64,000 nt of DNA, from contig CAJYMH010000021.1 of NCBI GenBank assembly GCA_913776195.1, positions 224,458-288,457 on the forward strand, given 5' to 3'. Source of the stretch: an uncultured Caulobacter sp. GTDB lineage: Bacteria > Pseudomonadota > Alphaproteobacteria > Caulobacterales > Caulobacteraceae. Below the pieces are notes generated by a model, which saw only the letters and a program-made list of their open reading frames with translations, was not told where the DNA came from and made no database searches. Shown here one piece after another: positions 56,854 to 64,000 of this stretch (positions are counted from its first letter, which is position 1; each line of letters begins with the position of its first letter). Position numbers and translations under genes: made by a program.

Positions 56854-59397
56854 GTGGCGCGGATGTCCGATACGATGCACGACGTCGATCCGCTGGACCG
56901 CGAGACCCGCCGCCTACAAGCCCTCACTCGCTACGACATCCTCGATACGCCGCGTGAAGCCGCCTTCGACGAGATCGCCCAGCTGGCGGCCGAGATCTGC
57001 GGGACGCCCATCGCCGTCGTCAACCTGATCGGCGAGGGACGCCAGTTCTTCAAGGCGGAGGTCGGCCTTGGCGTACGCGAGACCCCGCTGGAGACCTCGT
57101 TCTGCGCCAAGGCGATCCTGGAGGAGGAGTTCCTTCTCGTCCCCGACGCCACCCAGGACAGCCGTTTCGACTGCAATCCCCTGGTGACCGGCAAGCCGCA
57201 TTTGCGCTTCTACGCGGGGGCCCTGCTCAAGACCGCCGAGGGCCTCCCCATCGGCACGCTTTGCGTGCTCGACACGGAACCCAAGGCTCTCACCCCCCTC
57301 CAGCAGCGCACGCTTCAGGTCCTCGCCCGCCAGGTGATGAGCCAGCTGGACCTGCGCCTCGCCCTTCGGGAGCAACAGGCCGACGCTCAGCAGTACCAGA
57401 CCCTCTTCGACACCATGGACGAGGGGTTCTGCATCATCGAGTTCTTCGATGGTCCCGAGGGCCCCCTCAGCGACTACGTCCACATCGAAGCCAACGCCGC
57501 CTACGCCCTGCACGCGGGCATCCCCAACGTGGTCGGTCAGAAGCTGCGTGAGATGGTGCCCGAAGAAGCCGACGCCTGGGTCGCGCGCTACGGCGCGGTG
57601 CTCGCCACTGGCGAGCCGATCCGGTTCGAGCAGGAGCTGGTCGCCACCGGCCGCCACCTGTCCTTGTCCGCCTTCCGTATTGAGCCGCCGAGCCGAAAGC
57701 AGGTGGCGGTCCTGTTCCAGGATGTGACGGAGCGCCGGAAGGCCGAGGCCGCCCTGCGCAAGCTGAACGAGACGCTGGAGGCGCGGGTCGCCGACGCGCT
57801 GGCCGGCCGCAAGATATTGGCCGACATCGTCGAGGGGACCAACGCCTTCGTCCAGGTCGCCGACCTGAACTATCGGTGGCTGGCTATCAACGGCGCCTCC
57901 GCGCGGGAGTTCGAGCGCATCTTCGGCGTCACGCCGAAGGTCGGAGACAGCATACTCGACGCGCTGGCCGATCAGCCTGAAAGCCAAGCGGCGGTGCGCG
58001 CGGTCTGGTCCCGCGCCATGGCCGGCGAAGAGTTCGCCGAGGTAGGCGAATTCGGCGATCCGGGACGTGACCGACGGCCCTATGAGATGCGCTTCGGCGT
58101 CCTGCGCAACGAGCACGGCGAACAGATCGGCGCCTACCAGTTCGTCTATGACGTGACCGAGCGTCTGGAGGAGCAGGCCCGCCTGCGCGAGACCGAGGAG
58201 GCCCTACGCCAGGCGCAGAAGATGGAGGCCGTGGGCCAGCTCACGGGGGGCCTCGCTCACGATTTCAACAACCTGCTGGCGGGTATCTCCGGCGCCTTCG
58301 AGATGATTGGGGCGCGACTGGCTCAGGGGCGCTCCCACGATGTGGAGCGGTATCTGGCCGCCGGTCAGGGCGCGACCCGCCGCGCGGCCGCCCTCACCCA
58401 TCGCCTGCTGGCCTTCTCCCGCCGCCAGACACTGTCGCCCAAGGCCGTCGTCATCAACCGGCTGATGACCGACGTGGTCGATCTAGTGCAGCGAACAGTC
58501 GGCCCCTCGATCACGGTGGAGACGGTCGCCGCCGCCGGTCTTTGGCCCGCCCTGGTCGACGCCAATCAACTCGAGAACGCCATCCTCAACCTGTGCATCA
58601 ACGCCCGCGACGCCATGCCCGGCGGCGGCAAGATCACCATTGAGACCGGCAACAAATGGCTGGACCAGCGCACCGCCGCCGAGCGCGGCATGGACCCGGG
58701 CCAGTACGTCACCGTCTGCGTCAGCGACACCGGCGTCGGGATCGACAAGGCGATACAGGAAAGAGTCTTCGACCCCTTCTTCACCACCAAGCCAATAGGC
58801 GAAGGCACGGGCCTGGGGCTGTCCATGGTCTATGGCTTCGCACGCCAGTCGCACGGCCACGTCCGCATCTATTCAGAGCTCGGCCAGGGCACCATGGTAT
58901 GCATCTACCTGCCGCGGCACTTCGGCGACGAAGATGCGACGGAGCATGACGGGCAGGCCATGCTCGATGCGCATGCCGGCGCCGGCGAGACGGTGCTGAT
59001 CGTCGATGACGAGCCCACCATCCGCATGCTGATCACGGACGCCCTGGCCGAACTGGGCTACACCTGCGCCGAGGCGGCGGACGGTCCCGCCGGCCTCAAA
59101 ATCCTGCAGTCGGAAGCGCGCATCGACCTGCTGATCACCGATGTCGGCCTGCCCGGCGGTCTCAACGGCCGCCAGGTCGCGGACGCCGCCCGCACCCTGC
59201 GCCCTGGCCTGAAGGTGCTGTTCATCACCGGCTATGCGGAGAACGCCGTCCTCAACCACGGTCACATCGAGCCGGGTATGGAAGTCCTGACCAAACCCTT
59301 CGCCGTCGCCGACCTCGCCGGCCGGGTCGAACGGATGCTGCGGACCGGGGGGGGGGGCGACCGCCTAGACCTCAGGCCTCCGGCATCAGGGCGTTGA
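56854..59397 (+). CDS. Hybrid sensor histidine kinase (GAF-PAS-PAS-HisKA-HATPase-REC)
   Basis: About 847 aa from GTG 56854, after GGGGGAA. Order: GAF (25-170, ALTRYDILDTPREAAFDEI), PAS (about 185-300), PAS (about 318-440), HisKA with GGLAHDFNNLLAGI (His about 468), ATPase with NLCINARDAMPGGG and SDTGVGIDKA, and a receiver with LIVDDEPTIRMLI, ITDVGLPGG and TKPF. It lacks membrane helices. The C-terminus depends on an eleven-G tract at 59347: in the frame as read, the gene overlaps the next gene by 26 bases. Confidence 0.92.
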   Translation: MARMSDTMHDVDPLDRETRRLQALTRYDILDTPREAAFDEIAQLAAEICGTPIAVVNLIGEGRQFFKAEVGLGVRETPLETSFCAKAILEEEFLLVPDATQDSRFDCNPLVTGKPHLRFYAGALLKTAEGLPIGTLCVLDTEPKALTPLQQRTLQVLARQVMSQLDLRLALREQQADAQQYQTLFDTMDEGFCIIEFFDGPEGPLSDYVHIEANAAYALHAGIPNVVGQKLREMVPEEADAWVARYGAVLATGEPIRFEQELVATGRHLSLSAFRIEPPSRKQVAVLFQDVTERRKAEAALRKLNETLEARVADALAGRKILADIVEGTNAFVQVADLNYRWLAINGASAREFERIFGVTPKVGDSILDALADQPESQAAVRAVWSRAMAGEEFAEVGEFGDPGRDRRPYEMRFGVLRNEHGEQIGAYQFVYDVTERLEEQARLRETEEALRQAQKMEAVGQLTGGLAHDFNNLLAGISGAFEMIGARLAQGRSHDVERYLAAGQGATRRAAALTHRLLAFSRRQTLSPKAVVINRLMTDVVDLVQRTVGPSITVETVAAAGLWPALVDANQLENAILNLCINARDAMPGGGKITIETGNKWLDQRTAAERGMDPGQYVTVCVSDTGVGIDKAIQERVFDPFFTTKPIGEGTGLGLSMVYGFARQSHGHVRIYSELGQGTMVCIYLPRHFGDEDATEHDGQAMLDAHAGAGETVLIVDDEPTIRMLITDALAELGYTCAEAADGPAGLKILQSEARIDLLITDVGLPGGLNGRQVADAARTLRPGLKVLFITGYAENAVLNHGHIEPGMEVLTKPFAVADLAGRVERMLRTGGGGDRLDLRPPASGR
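59347..59357 (+). repeat. Homopolymeric G11 tract at the kinase 3' end
   Basis: Eleven consecutive G, close to the end of the hybrid kinase. With ten G the frame would stop at TAG about 12 bases further on, shortening the tail and removing the overlap with the convergent gene. Confidence 0.85.
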
Positions 59398-60172
59398 TGG
59401 CGGGGTAGGGCATGGTGTCGGCGGTGACCCCGTCGGACACGCCAGTCTTCAGGAAGCCGTCCGCCAGCCGCGCCACGTGGGCGAACACGGCCTCGCTGAT
59501 GGCGCTGCCGGCGCTGAGGCGACGCACACCCAACTTCGTCAGCTCTGTCGCGTCGATCAGACCCGGACGCGCCATGATGTTCAGCGGCAGGGGCGAATCC
59601 TTGGCCAGTTCGGTGATCTCGGCCACATCGGTCACGCCTGGGGTGAAGATTCCGTCAGCGCCGCTGTCGCGATAGACGCTGGCCCGGCCCAGGCACAGGG
59701 CGACCTGCTCGCCCTTCGGCGCCAGGCCGCGCAGATAGACGTCCGTGCGGGCGTTGATGAACAGGTCCAGACCACGCTTGTCCAAGGCCTCGCGGATGGC
59801 GGCGATGCGGGCGGCCAGTTCGCCCGGCCCGACCAGACCGTCCTCGATATTGATGCCCGCCGCGCCCTCGCTCGCTACAGCCAGGACAGACTCCACAACC
59901 TCACTGATCGAGGCGCCGTAGCCGCCTTCCATATCGATGCTGAAGGGGATCGAAACCGCCCGGGCGATGGTCTTCACCGTGTGCAGCAAAGGCGCTAACG
60001 GCATCTGGTCGCCGTCCTTGTAGCCATGGGTCCAGGCGACTCCGGCGCTGGTGGTCGCCACCGCCTTGGCGCCGAGGCTTTCGACCAGGCGAGCACTGCC
60101 GGCGTCCCAGGCGTTGGGCAGGATCAGCAGGCCATCCTGGTGCAGACGGCGAAAATCGGCGGCGGTGGTCAT
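59372..60172 (-). CDS. Isocitrate lyase/PEP mutase family protein
   Basis: About 266 aa. The barrel has LPNAWDAGSARLVESLGAKAVATTSAG, SIDMEGGYG, INIEDGL and FINARTDVYLR, matching the PEP mutase/ICL family (metal ligands Asp and Glu). The exact substrate is unknown (2-methylisocitrate, phosphonopyruvate or oxaloacetate-type C-C cleavage). ATG 60172 opens MTTAADF; ATG 60193 is the alternative. Confidence 0.9.
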   Translation of the reverse strand: MTTAADFRRLHQDGLLILPNAWDAGSARLVESLGAKAVATTSAGVAWTHGYKDGDQMPLAPLLHTVKTIARAVSIPFSIDMEGGYGASISEVVESVLAVASEGAAGINIEDGLVGPGELAARIAAIREALDKRGLDLFINARTDVYLRGLAPKGEQVALCLGRASVYRDSGADGIFTPGVTDVAEITELAKDSPLPLNIMARPGLIDATELTKLGVRRLSAGSAISEAVFAHVARLADGFLKTGVSDGVTADTMPYPAINALMPEA

Positions 60173-60308
60173 GATCGGCGGCTCCGGGCTCATCTCTCGG
60201 TTTCGGGCGTTCTCGCACTCACGCCGACGACGCGCTCGCGGGATTCGGACATCGACATACCGTCGCGCCCACGCCTCCTTTGTCCACTGATGTAGGACCT
60301 CCGCATCG

Positions 60309-60340
60309 CGGTTGCGATGACCTGATAGGTCATCATAACC
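60309..60340. other. Long intergenic stem-loop
   Basis: GCGGTT/AACCGC outer and GATGACCT/AGGTCATC inner stems with a GAT loop, separated by a two-base internal mismatch. It is 14 bases beyond the SIMPL stop, without a T-run. It may be a processing site or a protein-binding palindrome. Confidence 0.55.
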
Positions 60341-60353
60341 GCGCCGCCGCCAT

Positions 60354-61076
60354 CTATTTCAGCGCATAGGTCACCGTCGTCACCACTCGCAGGCGCTTCA
60401 TGATCGAGGCGTCCGGCCCCTGATCGCCGACCTGATCACGCGCCTGGATTTCAAAGGAGCCCTGCGTCGCCTTGCTGATGCCGCCGATGTCGGTTCCACT
60501 GTCGCGGGCGAACTGCTCGGCGCCGGTGCGGGCGCTGGCGGTGGCCTCCTTGATCATGGCCGGCCGCACGTCGTTCAGCTTGGTGAAGACATAGGATGCG
60601 CCCCGGAAATCCTGCAGCACCACACCCTGTCGGACGAGGTCGGACAGAGCCCGCGTCGTACCCTGCACCCGGTCCACATTGGTGGAGCGGACCGAAACGG
60701 TCTGGGCCAGGATGTAGCGGGCGCGGACATTCTGCGGGCCGTATTCGCGGGCGTTGTTGTCCACCACCTCCAACCGGCCAAGGTCGATCTCCTCGGGCTT
60801 GAAACCCTGCGCCGCTAGGAAGCCGCGCACCTTGCCGATGTCGGCGTCGATGGCCGCCTGGACCTGGGACAGCTCGTCCCCGGACTGGGTGAAACGCAAC
60901 GGCATGACAGCCAGATCGGCCTTGGCGTCACGCTCGGCCAGACCGCGCACGGTCACCGTGCGGTCGCCGGTGCGGGCGTCCACGATCCCGGCGCCGATCA
61001 GGCCGCCGCCCACCGCAACGCCGAGGGCCAGAAGACCGCCAGCCACGGCGGCCGGCAGCAGACGATTGTCGCTCAT
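60354..61076 (-). CDS. SIMPL domain (DUF541) protein
   Basis: 240 aa. A signal anchor (about 7-30) precedes the SIMPL domain: RTVTVRGLAERDAKADLAVMPLRF, GFKPEEIDLGRLEV, YILAQTVSVRS and GASYVFTKLNDVRPAMIKEA. Periplasmic; the family is linked to envelope or oxidative stress with unclear biochemistry. Confidence 0.87.
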   Translation of the reverse strand: MSDNRLLPAAVAGGLLALGVAVGGGLIGAGIVDARTGDRTVTVRGLAERDAKADLAVMPLRFTQSGDELSQVQAAIDADIGKVRGFLAAQGFKPEEIDLGRLEVVDNNAREYGPQNVRARYILAQTVSVRSTNVDRVQGTTRALSDLVRQGVVLQDFRGASYVFTKLNDVRPAMIKEATASARTGAEQFARDSGTDIGGISKATQGSFEIQARDQVGDQGPDASIMKRLRVVTTVTYALK

Positions 61077-61171
61077 GAAATTCTCCCTGGGCGACCACGC
61101 GCCCGCCAGCAGTGCTAACGCACAGCCTAACCCAGGAATCTGAAATGGCGGTTCAGCGGGGGTTCAGCCGC

Positions 61172-61480
61172 CTAATGATCTGCGTGGTGCTCGGCGTTTC
61201 GCTTGCGCGTCGTCGCCGCCTTCTTGGCCGAGGCGGAGCGTTCCGCCGCCGAGCGGTTGGCCGAGGCTTCCCCACCCTTCTTGGCCGCTGGATGGCCGGT
61301 GTCCTTGCCGCGACCGGAGCCGCCGGGCTTCTTGCCGCCGCCGTCATCCTTGTTGACGGTGGCCCAGGCGCGTCGCTCGGCCTCCTTCTCGGAGACCCCC
61401 TTCGCCTCGTAGCCTTCGGCGATGTGGTCGGCCTTGCGTTCCTGCTTGTCGGTGTACTTGGACTTGTCGCCGCGTGGCAT
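61172..61480 (-). CDS. Small basic Lys/Gly-rich protein
   Basis: 102 aa. MPRGDKSKYTDKQERKADHIAEGYEAKGVSEKEAERRAWATVNK is followed by a Gly/Lys-rich linker and a Lys/Ala-rich tail. It is often labelled plasmid stabilisation protein, with no known function; the tail suggests nucleic-acid binding. GGAGG precedes ATG 61480. A stress-type promoter is upstream. Confidence 0.75.
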   Translation of the reverse strand: MPRGDKSKYTDKQERKADHIAEGYEAKGVSEKEAERRAWATVNKDDGGGKKPGGSGRGKDTGHPAAKKGGEASANRSAAERSASAKKAATTRKRNAEHHADH

Positions 61481-61506
61481 GGCGTCCTCCTTCAACTGGA
61501 GTAGGC

Positions 61507-61531
61507 AACCGGCCGAAACGCGGGTTGTTCC
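61507..61531 (-). promoter_or_regulatory. EcfG/SigT-type general stress promoter
   Basis: Minus strand: GGAAC, 16 bp, GGTT (one mismatch to CGTT). It is 27 bases upstream of the small basic protein start and lies in the gap before selO's stop. Confidence 0.5.
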
Positions 61532-61536
61532 AAGCG

Positions 61537-62946
61537 CTACAGAAGGGCGGCGCGCATGGCTTCGATCCTCGCCAGCTTGGCCTGAAGCGGCGCCCAGTCG
61601 TCATCCTCGGCGATCGGCGCCCACATGGCCTCGACCTCCTCGATCAACAGCTCCTCGGGCACGGGCCTTTGGAAGTACTCCGCCTGCAACCGCTCCGGCC
61701 GCACGGGAACGTGCGCCGCCAGGAGGTCTCGGAACGCGGTGAATCCTTCGGACGCGTAGGCTGCGCCCCGCACGCCATCCATGGCCCGCCCAACATCGCC
61801 GCCGAACCAGTCGAAGAACACCGGCTCCCACCGCACCGCGTCTCCGGCCTCGGCCATCGCCCGGAACAGGGCGCTGATCAACGCGACATCCTCCGTCTCG
61901 CCGACGCTGGCGACGCCCAGCCGATCCAGCACCGCCGCGCGCAACGCCTCCCGATAGGCGACGTCGAAACTGTTCAGCGCGGCGACCAGCCCGTCCGAGC
62001 CCGTGACCAGGGTCAGGCAGGCGGCCAGCTGCTGCAGGTTCCAGAACGCCGCCTCCGGCTGGCGGCCGAAGCTGTATAGACCCGTCTGGTCGAAATAGGC
62101 GGCGGTGAAGGCCGGATCATTGCGCGGCATGAAGCGCCATGGCCCGTAGTCGAAGCTCTCGCCCGTCACCACCATGTTGTCGGTGTTGAGCACGCCGTGG
62201 ACGAACCCCGCCGCCATCCAGCGCGCGGCCATGTTCGCGGTGCGCTTCACCGTCTCAGCCAGCATGGCGGCCGGCAGGTCCGCCTCTCCCGACAGATGCG
62301 GGAAATAGACCTCGACTACATGCTCCACGAGGCGGCCGATCAGGTCGGCGCGGTCAAAGAAGGCGTGGCGCTGGAACGTGCCGAAGCGGATATGACTGTA
62401 CGACAGCCGGGTCAGCACCGCCGACCGCGTGGGGCTCGGCTCGTCGCCTCGCACCAGGGCCTCCCCGGTCTCCACCAGCGAGAAGGCGCGGGAGGTCGGG
62501 ACGCCCTGCGCCTCCAGCATCGTCGCCGCCAGGACTTCGCGCACCCCGCCCTTAAGGGTCAGTCGTCCGTCGCCGCTGCGCGACCACGGCGTCTGGCCTG
62601 AACCCTTGGTGGCGAGGTCCAGCAGGCGGTCGCTTCCCGTCTCGCGCAGCTGGGCGAACAGGAAGCCCCGTCCGTCGCCAAGCTCGGGGTTGTAGGTGCG
62701 AAACTGATGCCCGTGATAGCGCATGGCCAGCGGCGCGGGCTGGTTCTGCGGCAAGGCCTCGAACCGCGCGAAGTGGGCCAGCCATTCGGCATCCTTCAGC
62801 GTCTCCAGCCCCACGCTCGCCGCAGCGCGGTCATTGCGATGGCGCAAGATGGTCTGCGGAAAATCCGCCGGCGCCACCACGTCGGCGAAATCGGCGCCCA
62901 GGGCGGCGAAACGGGGATCGGGGCGATAGGCGGGCGAAACAGGCAT
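61537..62946 (-). CDS. selO: Protein adenylyltransferase SelO
   Basis: About 469 aa. Pseudokinase-like motifs: MRYHGHQFRTYNPELGDGRG, KGSGQTPWSRSGDGRLTLKGG, FVHGVLNTDNMVVTGESFDYGP (active-site Asn/Asp) and FMPRNDP. SelO transfers AMP to Ser, Thr or Tyr of proteins in redox homeostasis. The C-terminal Cys/Sec found in some eukaryotic SelO is absent. ATG 62946 is used; ATG 62982 is the alternative. Confidence 0.94.
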   Translation of the reverse strand: MPVSPAYRPDPRFAALGADFADVVAPADFPQTILRHRNDRAAASVGLETLKDAEWLAHFARFEALPQNQPAPLAMRYHGHQFRTYNPELGDGRGFLFAQLRETGSDRLLDLATKGSGQTPWSRSGDGRLTLKGGVREVLAATMLEAQGVPTSRAFSLVETGEALVRGDEPSPTRSAVLTRLSYSHIRFGTFQRHAFFDRADLIGRLVEHVVEVYFPHLSGEADLPAAMLAETVKRTANMAARWMAAGFVHGVLNTDNMVVTGESFDYGPWRFMPRNDPAFTAAYFDQTGLYSFGRQPEAAFWNLQQLAACLTLVTGSDGLVAALNSFDVAYREALRAAVLDRLGVASVGETEDVALISALFRAMAEAGDAVRWEPVFFDWFGGDVGRAMDGVRGAAYASEGFTAFRDLLAAHVPVRPERLQAEYFQRPVPEELLIEEVEAMWAPIAEDDDWAPLQAKLARIEAMRAALL

Positions 62947-63139
62947 GCGATGCAAATGCGCGGGCTGGCCATGTGGACGCAAGTCCCGACCTTAACCCTC
63001 GACAACGGCGCACTGGCTTGGCTATCAAAGCCGCAGAGATCAGGTCGCTCGGCGACCAGGCTGGCGCCCTCCGGGCGAATCCGGTCCGACGCCCGTCGAT
63101 AACCTGGCGTCACGACAGTCATCCCCAAAGGAGGCCGCC

Positions 63140-64000
63140 GTGGCGCGCAAGATCACACTCGATTTCCTGAAGACCGAAGCCGCGTCGGGCGCGGCCCTGG
63201 GGCTCGCGGCCCTCGCGGCCCTGCTCATCGCCAACTCCCCCTGGGCTGGGGACTACTTCTATTGGCTGAAGAGCGTTCACACCCTTCAGGTCGGTCCTAT
63301 CCGTCTTGAGCTGACCATCTCCGAATGGATCAAGGAAGGGCTGATGGCCCTGTTCTTCCTCGTTGTAGGGATGGAGATCAAGTACGAGATCCTACAGGGT
63401 GAGCTGAGCGATCCGCGCCGCCTGGCGACTCCGGTGCTGGCCGCGTTCGGCGGCATGGCGGGCCCCGCCGCCGTCTATCTAGCCCTGCACTACCTCGTGG
63501 GGGCTCCGGCCGGCGGTTGGCCGATCCCCCTGGCCACCGACATCGCCTTCGCCCTCGCCGTCTTCGGCTTCGTGGGAAAGGGCCTGCCGTCGTCGCTGCG
63601 CGTTTTCCTCCTGACGCTGGCGATCGTGGACGACCTGGGCGCCATCGCCCTGATCGCCTTGCTGTTCAGCGAAAGCGCGCAGTGGGCGCCCCTGGCCGGC
63701 GTGGCGTGTCTGCTGGCCGTCGGCGGCCTGCTGGCCTCCCGCGTCCGCCTGACGGCCCCGTTCTGGGTGATTGGCTTCGCGGCGGTCTGGTATCTGACGG
63801 TTCTGTCCGGCCTCAGCACATCGCTCACAGCGGTCGCCTTCGCCCTGATCGTTCCGCTCAAGGCGCGCAAGGACAACCGCCAGAGCCCGATCAAGGAGGC
63901 GATCCACGACCTCCATCCCTACAACGCCTTCCTCGTGCTGCCGCTGTTCGCCTTCGCCAAGGCGGGGGTCTCCTTCGCCGGCATGACGGGGGCGGCCCTC
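63140..64000 (+). CDS. nhaA: Na+/H+ antiporter NhaA (incomplete at the window edge)
   Basis: 287 residues are visible before the sequence ends, frame open. GTG 63140 follows AAAGGAGG at proper spacing. NhaA signatures: LFFLVVGMEIKYEI, LATDIAFALAVFGFVGKGLP and the ion-binding Asp pair in LTLAIVDDLGAIALI. Uses the proton gradient to expel Na+ across the inner membrane. Confidence 0.95.
   Translation, partial: MARKITLDFLKTEAASGAALGLAALAALLIANSPWAGDYFYWLKSVHTLQVGPIRLELTISEWIKEGLMALFFLVVGMEIKYEILQGELSDPRRLATPVLAAFGGMAGPAAVYLALHYLVGAPAGGWPIPLATDIAFALAVFGFVGKGLPSSLRVFLLTLAIVDDLGAIALIALLFSESAQWAPLAGVACLLAVGGLLASRVRLTAPFWVIGFAAVWYLTVLSGLSTSLTAVAFALIVPLKARKDNRQSPIKEAIHDLHPYNAFLVLPLFAFAKAGVSFAGMTGAAL

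Overview
The window is high-GC chromosomal DNA from an alphaproteobacterium, most likely Caulobacterales (Caulobacter, Phenylobacterium or a close relative). This rests on four observations. There is a SigF/NrsF pair beside a bufferin-type copper peptide operon. There are GANTC (CcrM-type) sites and general-stress (EcfG/SigT-like) promoter motifs. There are two UrcA-family secreted proteins. There is also a conserved housekeeping run of rpmB, rRNA modification genes, a Suv3-like helicase, fdxA and carD. Genus and species cannot be fixed from the sequence alone. No CRISPR array, rRNA operon, intact prophage or replication origin was seen.

Layout. 1-6.3 kb: cell-wall enzymes, a secreted metallopeptidase-like gene whose 3' end is duplicated on the far side of a GST gene, a membrane LytTR regulator, a DUF3089 hydrolase and a stress-promoter-driven DUF1328 gene. 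6.3-20.9 kb is core: cobT plus a phytase-like lipoprotein, a UrcA protein, rpmB, OsmC, two rRNA-modification genes, the helicase, an S4 protein, fdxA, carD, an HWE histidine kinase and dctA, ending at tRNA-Arg(CCT). 21-37.8 kb is accessory: an IS remnant against the tRNA, a LysR-SDR-NTF2 module, an excisionase-type HTH fused to GAF, a GMC oxidoreductase, an atypical response regulator, four alpha/beta hydrolases, an OhrR-like MarR with twin palindromes, AraC, UrcA, PAP2, cytochrome c and P450. 38-42.1 kb is the most notable locus: sigF-nrsF is divergent from bufA1-doxX and bufA2-bufB-bufC, and three promoters share one motif (-35 TGTAAC/GGTAAC, 17 bp, CGAAGA). 42.2-49.3 kb: LysR/SDR/EthD, a VIT transporter, a sigma-like factor with a VOC protein, a TauE-like permease, and HxlR/acyl-CoA dehydrogenase. 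49.4-64 kb: a LuxR regulator fused to an apparently dead alpha/beta hydrolase next to a Tat-exported chloroperoxidase-like hydrolase, an SH3-M15 peptidase paired with a four-TM coiled-coil protein, a DUF885 peptidase, a low-molecular-weight phosphatase, a hybrid kinase ending in a G11 tract, a PEP mutase-like lyase, SIMPL, SelO and the start of nhaA.

How the genes work together. The bufferin locus probably senses metal stress through NrsF, releases SigF, and drives two different cysteine-rich exported peptides modified by one MNIO enzyme (BufB) with its partner BufC. Several accessory modules have the same design: a one-component regulator is divergent from a small oxidoreductase or hydrolase gene, with a visible palindrome or repeat between them (22.4, 25.6, 30.7, 43.05 and 48.05 kb). 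Regulatory assignments are inferences from motif and position. Gene calls rest on reading motifs by eye, with no database search.
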